Assembly: GCA_003674045.1 (NCBI GenBank)
Contig: PENC01000004.1
Span: forward strand, 372,001 to 436,000
Origin: Streptomyces griseocarneus
GTDB taxonomy: Bacteria > Actinomycetota > Actinomycetes > Streptomycetales > Streptomycetaceae
Length of the DNA: 64,000 bases
Reading direction: 5' to 3'
Shown piece by piece: positions 17,776 through 25,569 of the stretch. A program made the translations under genes and the position numbers. A model generated the notes under the pieces. It saw only the letters and a list, made by a program, of their open reading frames with translations. It was not told where the DNA came from and did not search any database. The stretch's first letter is position 1. Every line of letters begins with the position of its first letter.

Positions 17776-18779
17776 TAGCGGTCCGGCGCGAAGCAGCGCA
17801 GATTGTCGCGGACCCAGTCGGAAGTGCGGGCCAGCCCCTCCGTCAGGGACACCTTCGGGGTCCAGCCGGCCCATTCCCGCGCGCGGGAGTTGTCGGAGAG
17901 CAGCCGCTCCACCTCGCTGCCCGCGGGCCGCAGCCGGGTCTCGTCGATCACGACGCGCGCGGTACGGCCGGACGCCCGGATGAGGGATTCCGCGAGATCG
18001 CCGATGGAGATCTCGCGGCCCGTGCCGAGGTTGACGACCTGGCCCAGCGCGCGGTCGCACTCGGCGACGGCCAGGAAGCCCTCGGCCGTGTCCGTCACAT
18101 AGGTGAAGTCGCGGGTCGGGGTGGTCGATCCCAGCCGGATCTCCTCGGCGCCGGAGTGCAACTGCGCCAGGATCGTGGGGATCACGGCCCGTGCCGACTG
18201 GCGCGGGCCGTACGTGTTGAAGGGCCGCACGACCGTGACCGGCAGCTCGAAGGAGTGGGCGTAGGACAGCGCCAGCATGTCCGCGCCGATCTTCGAGGCG
18301 GAGTAGGGGGACTGCGGCTGCAGTGGGTGGTCCTCGCGGATCGGGACGGTGCGCGCCGTCCCGTACACCTCACTCGTGGACGTGTGCACCATGCGGCGCA
18401 CGCCATGGCGGCGGCAGGCGGCGGCCACGTTCTCCGTACCCGCCACATTGGTCTGCACGTACGCCTCCGGCGAGGCGTAGCTGTACGGGATGCCGATCAG
18501 CGCCGCCAGGTGGAAGACGGTGTCGCACCCGGCGACCGCGTCCATGACGCGCCCGGCGTCGCGGACGTCACCGGCGAGCACCTCCACGGGGGAGCCGGGG
18601 CCGAAGTGACGGGCGAGGTGGCCGCGTTCGGCGTACGGCTTGTAGTGCACCAGCACCCGGACGCGGGCGCCGCGTGCGACCAGCAGATCGACGAGCGTCG
18701 ACCCGATGAACCCCTCGGCTCCCGTGACGAGGACGGTACGGCCCTGCCAGCTGCTCTGCGTATCGGTGGTCGTGGACAT
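17766..18779 (-). CDS. NAD-dependent nucleotide-sugar 4,6-dehydratase, LegB-like SDR
   Basis: A 337-residue extended short-chain dehydrogenase: VLVTGAEGFIGSTLVDLL (NAD-binding), HLAALIGIPYSY, TSEVYG, the catalytic YSASKIGAD (Tyr-x3-Lys) and NTYGPRQSARAVIP. The RVLVHYKPYAERGHL stretch resembles LegB-type UDP-sugar 4,6-dehydratases rather than RmlB. It would make a 4-keto-6-deoxy sugar nucleotide. The MurG-like glycosyltransferase ends only 17 bp upstream on the same strand, so the pair probably forms one operon for building or attaching a modified amino sugar (inference). Confidence 0.8.
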   Translation of the reverse strand: MSTTTDTQSSWQGRTVLVTGAEGFIGSTLVDLLVARGARVRVLVHYKPYAERGHLARHFGPGSPVEVLAGDVRDAGRVMDAVAGCDTVFHLAALIGIPYSYASPEAYVQTNVAGTENVAAACRRHGVRRMVHTSTSEVYGTARTVPIREDHPLQPQSPYSASKIGADMLALSYAHSFELPVTVVRPFNTYGPRQSARAVIPTILAQLHSGAEEIRLGSTTPTRDFTYVTDTAEGFLAVAECDRALGQVVNLGTGREISIGDLAESLIRASGRTARVVIDETRLRPAGSEVERLLSDNSRAREWAGWTPKVSLTEGLARTSDWVRDNLRCFAPDRYQV

Positions 18780-18796
18780 GGGAGTTCCTTTCGTGG

Positions 18797-19960
18797 TTAC
18801 GCGGCAAGGGGTGCCGTAGTCGGACGTCCGGCCAGCTCCAGCGCCCAGGAGGCCATCAGCTCGGCGGCGACCGCGTGCGTGCCCGGCTCGGCGGCCGAAC
18901 CCATGGCGGCCAGCTGCCGCGGATCCAGGAGCAGCGGCCCGATCAGCTCGGCGAGCCGCTCACCGGTCGTCTTCTCGTCGGGGAGCAGCAGCCCCGCGCC
19001 CTTGTCGGAGAGCACCCGCGCGTTGTGCGTCTGGTGGTCGTGGGGCGCGTGGGGGTACGGGACGAGGATGGCGGGCACGCCGACGGTCGCGAGCTCCGCC
19101 ACGGTCGCCGAACCGGCCCGGCAGACGACGAGATCCGCGGCGGCGTACGCGAGATCCATCCGGTCCAGGTAGTCGACGGCGGTGGCGACCCGGTCGCCGC
19201 CCTCCGCCGCCAGCCGGGCCCGCGTGGCGGCCAGCGCCTGCGGGCCGGTCTTGATCACCAGGTGGACGTCGTGGCGGTCCCGCCACAGCGAGGCGAGCCG
19301 GACCGCGGCCTCGGTCAGGCGCGCCGCGCCCAGGCTGCCGCCGTTGAAGAGCACCATCCGGGCGCCATCGGGAATCGCGAAGGCGGCGCGGGCGGTGTCG
19401 CGGAGTAGGGCCCGGTCCAGCCCGGCGACCGCGCCGACCAGCGGCATCCCCACCGTCCGGGCCCGCGTCGCGGCGCGGTTGGCCAGATGCGGGCGGGTCT
19501 GGTCGAAGGCCAGCGCCACATGCGGGGTCAGCGCGGAGGCGAACCGGTTCGCCCGGCCCGGCACCGCGTTGGACTCGTGCACCAGCGCGGGCAGCCCCGC
19601 CATGCGCGCCCCCAGCACCGCGGGCGCGCTCGGATAACCACCCATCCCGATCACGACCTGCGCCCGCTGCGCCTCGATCACACGCCGCGCCTGCACGCCG
19701 GACCGGAGCAGATCCGCCGGGAGCAGGAAGCGACGCGACCCGAGCGATCTGTCGAACGGGATCATGTCGACCGTGTGCAGCCGGTATCCGGCATCCGGGA
19801 CGAGCCGGGTCTCCAGGCCGCGCTCAGTCCCTATGAAGCTGATGACCGCGCCGGGGGCGGCACGCTTTATCGCATCCGCGACGGCGAGCCCTGGATAAAT
19901 GTGCCCGCCGGTTCCGCCGGCTCCGATGACCACGGAGAGTGGGCCGTATGGGGTGTCCAT
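18797..19960 (-). CDS. MurG-like UDP-GlcNAc:lipid-linked acceptor glycosyltransferase (paralogue)
   Basis: 387 residues in two Rossmann domains (GT28). GAGGTGGHIYPGLAVADA, ESNAVPGRANRFA, FNGGSLGAARL and CRAGSATVAELATVGVPAIL are the lipid-I and UDP-sugar binding motifs of MurG. The cell-division murG normally sits in the dcw cluster; here the neighbours are a sugar dehydratase and a two-component system, so this is best seen as a paralogue acting on a different lipid-linked acceptor or donor. ATG 19960 has no evident Shine-Dalgarno sequence, so it may be leaderless. A 16-bp site at 19983 shared with the regulator gene lies just upstream. Confidence 0.82.
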   Translation of the reverse strand: MDTPYGPLSVVIGAGGTGGHIYPGLAVADAIKRAAPGAVISFIGTERGLETRLVPDAGYRLHTVDMIPFDRSLGSRRFLLPADLLRSGVQARRVIEAQRAQVVIGMGGYPSAPAVLGARMAGLPALVHESNAVPGRANRFASALTPHVALAFDQTRPHLANRAATRARTVGMPLVGAVAGLDRALLRDTARAAFAIPDGARMVLFNGGSLGAARLTEAAVRLASLWRDRHDVHLVIKTGPQALAATRARLAAEGGDRVATAVDYLDRMDLAYAAADLVVCRAGSATVAELATVGVPAILVPYPHAPHDHQTHNARVLSDKGAGLLLPDEKTTGERLAELIGPLLLDPRQLAAMGSAAEPGTHAVAAELMASWALELAGRPTTAPLAA

Positions 19961-19982
19961 GGTGGGAGCGTGGCGGGGGGCT

Positions 19983-19998
19983 TTAAGAGGGTTCTAAG
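19983..19998. promoter_or_regulatory. Candidate response-regulator box upstream of the MurG-like gene
   Basis: TTAAGAGGGTTCTAAG, 23 bp upstream of the MurG-like start. On the other strand it reads CTTAG-N6-CTTAA, an 11-bp-spaced direct repeat typical of OmpR-family sites. It matches the box at 20353 at 13 of 16 positions, same orientation. Confidence 0.45.
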
Positions 19999-19999
19999 C

Positions 20000-20306
20000 C
20001 GGTTTGCGTCTGCGGGCCCGGTGAGGGCTGGTCGCGCAGTTCCCCGCGCCCCTGACGGGGCGCAGCCACCCCCAACGGATAGCCGACCGCCGGTGGAGGG
20101 GGCGGGGCCGGAGGGTGGGGTTCTGAAACGACGGTGCGTCGTCACGGCACCCAACCCGTATCGGCCGCACGCACCGCGTTTCAGGTCCCCAGCCCGGAGG
20201 CACCGCCCCCGGCCCACACACAACCCAGGGGCGCGAGGAACGGCGCGACAAGCCACCACGCACCCGCACCCGCAAACGGGGCGCAAGACGCACCCCGGTA
20301 GGCGCC
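20000..20306. repeat. Dispersed intergenic element, copy R4 (full length)
   Basis: Lies in the 463-bp gap 19961-20423, between the two candidate regulator boxes. Left arm CGCAGTTCCCCGCGCCCCTG at 20035, inner arms GGTTCTGAAACGACGG near 20119 and CGCGTTTCAGG near 20177, right arm CAGGGGCGCGAGGAACGG at 20226, end motif CCCCGGTAGGCGCC. Opposite orientation to R3. Confidence 0.82.
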
Positions 20307-20352
20307 GAACGCGCCCCCGAAGGGGCACCAGCGGAGCCACTACGCCGTGAAC

Positions 20353-20368
20353 CTAAGACGGTTCTCAG
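20353..20368. promoter_or_regulatory. Candidate response-regulator box upstream of the OmpR-family gene
   Basis: CTAAGACGGTTCTCAG, 56 bp upstream of the regulator start, in the position expected for autoregulation. The other strand reads CTGAG-N6-CTTAG with 11-bp spacing. See the matching site at 19983. Confidence 0.45.
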
Positions 20369-20423
20369 AAACGCTCTGGAAAAGTGGTGCACCCCGAGAA
20401 CCGAAAGCCGCGCCGGAGGCGAC

Positions 20424-21116
20424 ATGGGTGAGACGACCGTACTCGTCGTCGACGACGATCCCGACGTGAGGGCCGCCGTGGTGGACAGCCTCACCGTGGA
20501 GGGGTACGCCGTGGTGGACGCCGCGGACGGCCTCGCCGCCCTGTCGGCCGTGGCAGCGCACGCCCCCGCAGCGATCGTCCTCGACCTCGCGATGCCCGTG
20601 CTGGACGGCCTCGCCGTGTGCCGACGCCTGCGCGGCATGGGCGACCGTACGCCCGTCCTCGTCCTGACCGCCCGGGACACGGTCTCCGACCGCGTGGCGG
20701 GCCTGGACGCAGGCGCGGACGACTACCTCGTCAAACCCTTCGCCCTGGACGAGCTCCTCGCCCGGCTCCGGGCGCTGCTGCGGCGCGCGCAGCCCGCCGA
20801 ACCCGCCGAGGAAGCCGGTGAACTGGCCTTCGCCGACCTGGTCGTCGACCTGGCGACCCGTACCGGCAGGCGGGGCGGCACCCCGCTCGAATTCACCCGC
20901 ACCGAATTCGCCCTGCTGGAAGTGCTGATGAGGCACCCGGGGCAGGTGCTGCCGCGGGAGGTCATCCAGGAGCGCGTCTGGGGCACGGACTTCGGACCGG
21001 ACTCCAATTCGCTGGCCGTGTACGTCGGTTATCTGCGGCGCAAGCTGGAGGCGGACGGCGCGCCCCGCCTCGTGCACACCGTGCACGGCGTCGGCTACCG
21101 GCTGGCCGAGCGATGA
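20424..21116 (+). CDS. OmpR/PhoB-family response regulator
   Basis: 230 residues. The receiver domain (1-115) has the acidic pocket VVDDDPDV, the phospho-acceptor Asp in VLDLAMP and the Lys in DDYLVKPF. The C-terminal winged helix (130-230) has LEFTRTEFALLEVLMRHPGQVL and the wing VHTVHGVGYRL. It resembles MprA-type regulators. Its stop overlaps the kinase start (ATGA at 21113), so the two are translationally coupled. A box at 20353 suggests autoregulation, and the same box at the MurG-like promoter suggests an envelope-related regulon (inference). Confidence 0.93.
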   Translation: MGETTVLVVDDDPDVRAAVVDSLTVEGYAVVDAADGLAALSAVAAHAPAAIVLDLAMPVLDGLAVCRRLRGMGDRTPVLVLTARDTVSDRVAGLDAGADDYLVKPFALDELLARLRALLRRAQPAEPAEEAGELAFADLVVDLATRTGRRGGTPLEFTRTEFALLEVLMRHPGQVLPREVIQERVWGTDFGPDSNSLAVYVGYLRRKLEADGAPRLVHTVHGVGYRLAER

Positions 21117-22501
21117 GAACGCTCCGGGCGCGGGTCCTGGGACGGCGGCCGCTGCGGGCCCGGCTGGCGCTCGTCACCTCCGCGGCCGTCGCGGTCGTCG
21201 CCCTCGGCGCGCTCGTCGCCGCGTACGTCGTGATCCGCTACGAGCTCGTGCGCCAGCTCGACCTCCAGCTGAAGCAGCAGGCCGGGATCATGATGCAGCA
21301 GAGCCGCGGCACCACCGACGCAGGTGTCCTGTACGCCGAGTGCAACTGGCTCGCGGCCCCGGCCTGCGCCCAGATCGTCCCCGCCGACCCGGCCGCGCCC
21401 GGCCAGAGCGATCTGGTGCTGCCCGTCACCGGGGCCACGCGCCGGGTCGCGGAGGGCACCCTCCGCGAGTACTACAGCAACATCACGCTCAAGGGCCGGG
21501 ACATGCGGATGTTCACGACCCGGATCAGGGACGGGCGGGCCCTCCAGGTCGCGGCCCGCTCCGACACCGTCGACCAGGGCGTACGGCAGGCGGGGCTGCT
21601 GCTGGCCGGGGTCGGCGGCGCCGGGGTGCTGCTCGCGGCGGGGCTCGGCTACTTCGCGTCCCGTACGTCCCTGCGCCCGGTCACCCGGCTCACGGCCACC
21701 GCCGAGCGCATCGCGGCCACCCGCGACCCGGCCCACCGCATCGAGCTGGAGCCCTACGAGGCGCGCCGCCAGGACGAGATCACCAGCCTCGCCACCAGCT
21801 TCAACACGATGCTCGGCGAGCTGGAGGAGGCCGTCGCCGCCCAGCGCAGGCTCGTCGCCGACGCCTCGCACGAACTGCGCACCCCGCTGACCGCGCTGCG
21901 CACCAACGCCGAGCTCCTCGCCCGCGCCGACCGGCTCTCGCCCGCCCAGCGCGAGCGGGCCGCCGCCGGCCTGGGCCGCCAGCTCCGCGAAGTCACCGGC
22001 ATGGTCAACGACCTCATCGAGCTCGCCCGCGACGAGGAGCCCCAGCAACTCGTCGAGCGGGTGCGCCTGGACCTGCTCGCCGAGCGCTGCGTGGAGGCCG
22101 CCCGCGGCCACTGGCCGGACACGCCCTTCACCGCCGACCTGGGGGGGGCGGGCCCCGTGACCGTCCCCGGCGTCCCGTCCCGGCTCGCCCGGCTGCTGTC
22201 CAACCTGCTCGACAACGCGGCCAAGTTCAGCCCGGCCGGCGCACTCGTCGAGGTGCGGCTGGAGGGTACGGACCACGGGGTCGACCTGACGGTCCGCGAC
22301 CACGGCCCCGGGATCGCCGCCGAGGACCTGCCGTACGTCTTCGACCGCTTCTACCGCTCCCGGCAGGCCCGCGCCCTGCCCGGCTCCGGCCTCGGGCTCG
22401 CCATGGCCCGGCAGATCGCCCGCGCCCACGGCGCCGAACTGACGGCCGAACAGGCGGAGACGGGCGGCGCCCGCTTCCGGCTGAGTTTTCCCGAGGCGTG
22501 A
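21113..22501 (+). CDS. Sensor histidine kinase, partner of the OmpR-family regulator
   Basis: 462 residues. A membrane helix at about 18-42, an extracytoplasmic sensor of about 110 residues with two Cys (AECNWLAAPACAQI, possibly a disulphide), a second helix near 155-180, a HAMP linker, then the H-box DASHELRTPLTALR and ATPase boxes LLSNLLDNAAKF, RDHGPGI and GSGLGLAMARQ. It phosphorylates the regulator encoded just upstream. The ligand is unknown; the extracytoplasmic domain is too short and plain for me to assign. A 14-bp tandem repeat and a terminator follow. Confidence 0.93.
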   Translation: MRTLRARVLGRRPLRARLALVTSAAVAVVALGALVAAYVVIRYELVRQLDLQLKQQAGIMMQQSRGTTDAGVLYAECNWLAAPACAQIVPADPAAPGQSDLVLPVTGATRRVAEGTLREYYSNITLKGRDMRMFTTRIRDGRALQVAARSDTVDQGVRQAGLLLAGVGGAGVLLAAGLGYFASRTSLRPVTRLTATAERIAATRDPAHRIELEPYEARRQDEITSLATSFNTMLGELEEAVAAQRRLVADASHELRTPLTALRTNAELLARADRLSPAQRERAAAGLGRQLREVTGMVNDLIELARDEEPQQLVERVRLDLLAERCVEAARGHWPDTPFTADLGGAGPVTVPGVPSRLARLLSNLLDNAAKFSPAGALVEVRLEGTDHGVDLTVRDHGPGIAAEDLPYVFDRFYRSRQARALPGSGLGLAMARQIARAHGAELTAEQAETGGARFRLSFPEA

Positions 22502-22556
22502 CCGGCATACCGTGATCGGCATACCGCGCTCGCCATACCGTGATCGGCATACGACG
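22501..22556. repeat. Four tandem 14-bp repeats
   Basis: Units ACCGGCATACCGTG, ATCGGCATACCGCG, CTCGCCATACCGTG and ATCGGCATACGACG run head to tail from the kinase stop to the next terminator. A short minisatellite; no function is evident. Confidence 0.7.
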
Positions 22557-22591
22557 AAGGCCCCGGTCGCGATGACCGGGGCCTTCGTTTT
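22555..22591. terminator. Hairpin between the histidine kinase and tRNA-Gly
   Basis: CGAAGGCCCCGGTC / GACCGGGGCCTTCG with a five-base loop and TTTT on the plus strand. It probably ends the two-component operon and the opposing tRNA transcript. A near-copy lies next to the second tRNA-Gly gene at 26645. Confidence 0.75.
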
Positions 22592-22596
22592 CGAAG

Positions 22597-22669
<73 letters not shown>

Positions 22670-22703
22670 ATTCGCTCCGCGCTCTCGTGCGGTGCGGACA
22701 CCA

Positions 22704-23339
22704 CTATAGCCAACCCTGAGCACGTGCGAGACGCGCGGCCGCGTGACGGTTCTCCACGCCGAGCTTCGCGACGGCGGAGGAGAGGTAGTTCCGGACCGTC
22801 CCCGGCGTCAGCGAGGCCCGCTCCGCGATCTCCGCTATGGGGGCGCCGTTCTCCGCCAGTTCCAGCAGTTCGGCCTCGCGCGCGGTCAGCGGGGAGTCGC
22901 CCGAGCTGATCGCGTCGGCCGCCAACTCCGGGTCCACGTAACGGCTTCCGGCGTGCACCGTGCGAATGATCTCGGCGAGCCGCTGGGCGGAGACGGTCTT
23001 CGGGACAAAACCCCGCACCCCCGCCTCCAGGGCCCGCTTCAGATGTCCCGGGCGGCCGTGACTCGTCACGATCATGGTGCGGCAGGAGGGCAGTTCGGCG
23101 CGCAGGGATGTGGCCACTGTCACACCGTCTGCCCCTGGCATTTGAAGATCCAGTACCGCGACGTCCGGCCGGTGGGCCCGGGCCATGGCCAGCGCCTCCG
23201 GACCGGACGCGGCCTCCGCCACCACCTGGAGATCGTCCTCCAGCCCGAGCAACGCGGCCAGCGCTCCCCGGATCAGATGCTCGTCGTCCGCCAGCATCAC
23301 CCGTACGAGGGGCTGCCCCGTGTTGACGCCGTCGCTCAT
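22704..23339 (-). CDS. NarL/LuxR-family response regulator
   Basis: 211 residues. The receiver has MLADDEHLIRGAL, phospho-acceptor Asp in VLDLQMPGADG, and FVPKTVSAQRLA with the conserved Lys. The C-terminal helix-turn-helix is LTAREAELLELAENGAPIAE followed by LTPGTVRNYLSSAV. It is of the DesR/LiaR type, which commonly controls linked ABC exporters. ATG 23339 overlaps the kinase stop by 4 bp. It lies downstream of the ABC genes on the same strand, separated from them by a strong hairpin at 24710. Confidence 0.92.
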   Translation of the reverse strand: MSDGVNTGQPLVRVMLADDEHLIRGALAALLGLEDDLQVVAEAASGPEALAMARAHRPDVAVLDLQMPGADGVTVATSLRAELPSCRTMIVTSHGRPGHLKRALEAGVRGFVPKTVSAQRLAEIIRTVHAGSRYVDPELAADAISSGDSPLTAREAELLELAENGAPIAEIAERASLTPGTVRNYLSSAVAKLGVENRHAAARLARAQGWL

Positions 23340-24670
23340 GCTTCCCCTCTCGCCGGAACGGCCGCGGCGGTGATCCGGGGCCGCGCTCTGTCTTCCTCGT
23401 CCGCGTCTTCCTCGTCCGCTCCGCGCGCTCCGGCATCCGCCCCCGCCAGCGGTATCTCCGCCTTCACGCGGAACATGCGCGGTTCGCGGCGCTCCGCCGC
23501 CAGCGTGCCACCCAGGGCGGCGAGCCGCTCGCGGAGCCCCGCGAGGCCCGAGCCGCTGCCGGAACCCGGGGCCGGGGCCTTCTCCGGCACCCCGTCGTTC
23601 TCCATCACCAGCACCGCCGCCCCGTCGGTGATCCGCATCCGTACCGCGCAGCGCCGCGCGTCCGCGTGCCGCAGCACGTTCGTCGTCGCCTCGCGCACCA
23701 CCCAGGCGAGAGCCGCCTGTACGGGCTGCGGCAGCGCGTCCTTCGTGGCGTCGTCGATGCGGCATTCGATGCCGGCCGCCACGAGTACGCCCCGGGCGCC
23801 CACCAGCTCGGTGTGCAGATCGGCCTCCCGGTAGCCGCGCACCACCGCCCGGACCTCGCGCTGCGAGTCCCGGGCGATCCGCTGGACCTCCTCCATGTGC
23901 TCCAGCGCGGTGTCGGAGCCCCGCCGCGCCAGCTGCACCGCGAGCTCGCTCTTGAGCGCGATCACCGCGAGGTTGCGGCCCATGACGTCGTGCAGGTCGC
24001 GCGAGAACCGCAGCCGCTCCTCCGCCACCGCCAGCTTCGCCTGCGCGGTGCGGGCCGCCTCCAGCTCCCACAGCACGGAGAGGAACCACGCCGAGGTGCG
24101 CATCACGGTCATGCTCCACAGCGCGCTGAAGACGGTGAACGCTCCGATGATCAGCGCACCCACCACCGTGCCGCCCACCAGGACGATCGCGACGGTCATG
24201 ACCACCGCCACCAGCAGGGAGACGGCGAGGTACCGGCGGATGCGGGCGACGACGCTGAACGAGCCGAAAACGATCAGGCCGCTGGCCTGGAGCATCATGG
24301 CCGAGGTCGTGATGTGCGTCACGCCGCCGACCAGGGTCTTGGCGATGTAGACGCCGAGGAAGGCCACGAGCAGCACTGTGGAGAGGGCCAGTCCCCACCA
24401 GGGGATGGGCCGTTTCCGTAGATAGTGGCCGAGGCACCGCCGCGACAGAACGATGTGATGCGTGCAGTGGACGAGGCTGATTCCCAGCAGTACCCACCCC
24501 AGAACAGGGCTGGGCCCGTCCAGCAGCTGGAACCCGTTGGTCACCGGAAAGAGGAACGGCACCGCGCCCATGGTCAGCCGCATATAGAAGTCGACCTGCT
24601 CGACCCTGCTCCACTTCCGCCAGTCCCGCAGCCGCTTGCGCTTGCGCCCGCCCACGCCCGCCCCCCTCAC
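23336..24670 (-). CDS. NarL-type sensor histidine kinase (HisKA_3)
   Basis: 444 residues. Several N-terminal membrane helices (about residues 45-205) with almost no extracytoplasmic domain, then the HisKA_3 motif RFSRDLHDVMGRNLAVIALK with the phospho-His and an ATPase domain (ATTNVLRHADA, GSGLAGLRERLAALGG). This intramembrane-sensing plan (DesK/LiaS-like) usually monitors envelope stress or a linked transporter. It is translationally coupled to the downstream regulator. The C-terminal tail is a charged Asp/Glu-rich stretch. Confidence 0.92.
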   Translation of the reverse strand: MRGAGVGGRKRKRLRDWRKWSRVEQVDFYMRLTMGAVPFLFPVTNGFQLLDGPSPVLGWVLLGISLVHCTHHIVLSRRCLGHYLRKRPIPWWGLALSTVLLVAFLGVYIAKTLVGGVTHITTSAMMLQASGLIVFGSFSVVARIRRYLAVSLLVAVVMTVAIVLVGGTVVGALIIGAFTVFSALWSMTVMRTSAWFLSVLWELEAARTAQAKLAVAEERLRFSRDLHDVMGRNLAVIALKSELAVQLARRGSDTALEHMEEVQRIARDSQREVRAVVRGYREADLHTELVGARGVLVAAGIECRIDDATKDALPQPVQAALAWVVREATTNVLRHADARRCAVRMRITDGAAVLVMENDGVPEKAPAPGSGSGSGLAGLRERLAALGGTLAAERREPRMFRVKAEIPLAGADAGARGADEEDADEEDRARPRITAAAVPARGEA

Positions 24671-24709
24671 CGTCGTCCGTCACCCGTTCCCCGGCCTCCG
24701 GGGAACACC

Positions 24710-24745
24710 CTCCGGGTGCCGGGGGAGCACCCCCGGCACCCGGAG
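24710..24745. terminator. Strong hairpin between the ABC exporter and kinase genes
   Basis: CTCCGGGTGCCGGGGG / CCCCCGGCACCCGGAG, a perfect 16-bp stem with a four-base loop; a smaller hairpin GTTCCCCGG/CCGGGGAAC lies at 24686. No U-run, so it may attenuate or protect the transcript rather than fully terminate it. Confidence 0.6.
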
Positions 24746-24753
24746 GACCGGGT

Positions 24754-25569
24754 TCACCTGCGGGGTTCCCAGCGGAACCACCGACGTACAGCAAACACGC
24801 CCAGAGCCACCCAGACCAGCGCGGTCACCAGGTACTGCACCGTGTGGCCCGCGGACATCCCGCCGAGCCAGCCGCCGCGTATGAGCTGCATGGCCGGGGT
24901 GAGCGGCAGCAGCTCGCAGAACCGGGCGAGGCCGTCGGGGAAGATCTCCAGGGGGAAGGTCAGCCCCGAGCCGAGCATCGTGACCAGGAACATCGGCGTG
25001 GTGACGAACCCCGCGCCCTCGACCGACTTGGCCCACGCGGCCGTCGCCCCCGCCAGCAGGATGCACAGGGCCGTGCCCAGGACGAGCCCGGCCAGCAGCA
25101 GTTCGGGCCGCTCCACCATGCCCAGCTTCAGCCAGGCGACGCCCGCCACCACCAGCAGCACGCACTGGACCAGGGCCACGATCACCGCGGGGACCGCCGT
25201 GCCCGCCAGGATCTCCAGGTCGCTCGCCTCGCCCGTGCGCAGCCGCTTGAGGACGAGCTCCTCGCGCCGCGCGACGTACGCGGTGACCAGGTTCTGGTAG
25301 ACGGCGAAGACCAGGACGAAGCCGAAGCCGCCGGTCATCGTCACCTGGGCGACCGACATCCCCGTCTTGTCGAGGTCCGCCGCGCCGACCGCGCTGTGCA
25401 TCGCGTAGATCATCACGGCGGGCATCATCAGCCCCATGTAGAGCGCGGTCTTGCTCCGCCCGAGCAGCGTCAGCTCGGCCCGCCCCAGCGCCACCACCCG
25501 CGATATCGCGGTGCTCCGCGGCGCGGTCGCCGTGGCCCCCGTCGCCGTCCCCGTGGTCGCCGCCATCAC
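24754..25569 (-). CDS. ABC-2 type transporter permease
   Basis: 271 residues with six membrane helices in the ABC-2 pattern: FVLVFAVYQNLVTAYVARREE after helix 2, and GSGLTFPLEIFPDGL before the last pair, typical of drug/daunorubicin-type exporters. It forms the membrane half of an exporter with the ATPase encoded upstream, overlapping it by 4 bp. The associated two-component system suggests inducible efflux, perhaps of an antibiotic or lipid (inference). The N-terminus has a low-complexity Thr/Ala stretch. Confidence 0.9.
   Translation of the reverse strand: MMAATTGTATGATATAPRSTAISRVVALGRAELTLLGRSKTALYMGLMMPAVMIYAMHSAVGAADLDKTGMSVAQVTMTGGFGFVLVFAVYQNLVTAYVARREELVLKRLRTGEASDLEILAGTAVPAVIVALVQCVLLVVAGVAWLKLGMVERPELLLAGLVLGTALCILLAGATAAWAKSVEGAGFVTTPMFLVTMLGSGLTFPLEIFPDGLARFCELLPLTPAMQLIRGGWLGGMSAGHTVQYLVTALVWVALGVFAVRRWFRWEPRR

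Noticed and set aside
20000..20306. Short open frames inside the dispersed element copies
   Set aside because: The frames are not conserved between copies and lack starts with ribosome sites; the conservation is at the DNA/RNA-structure level.
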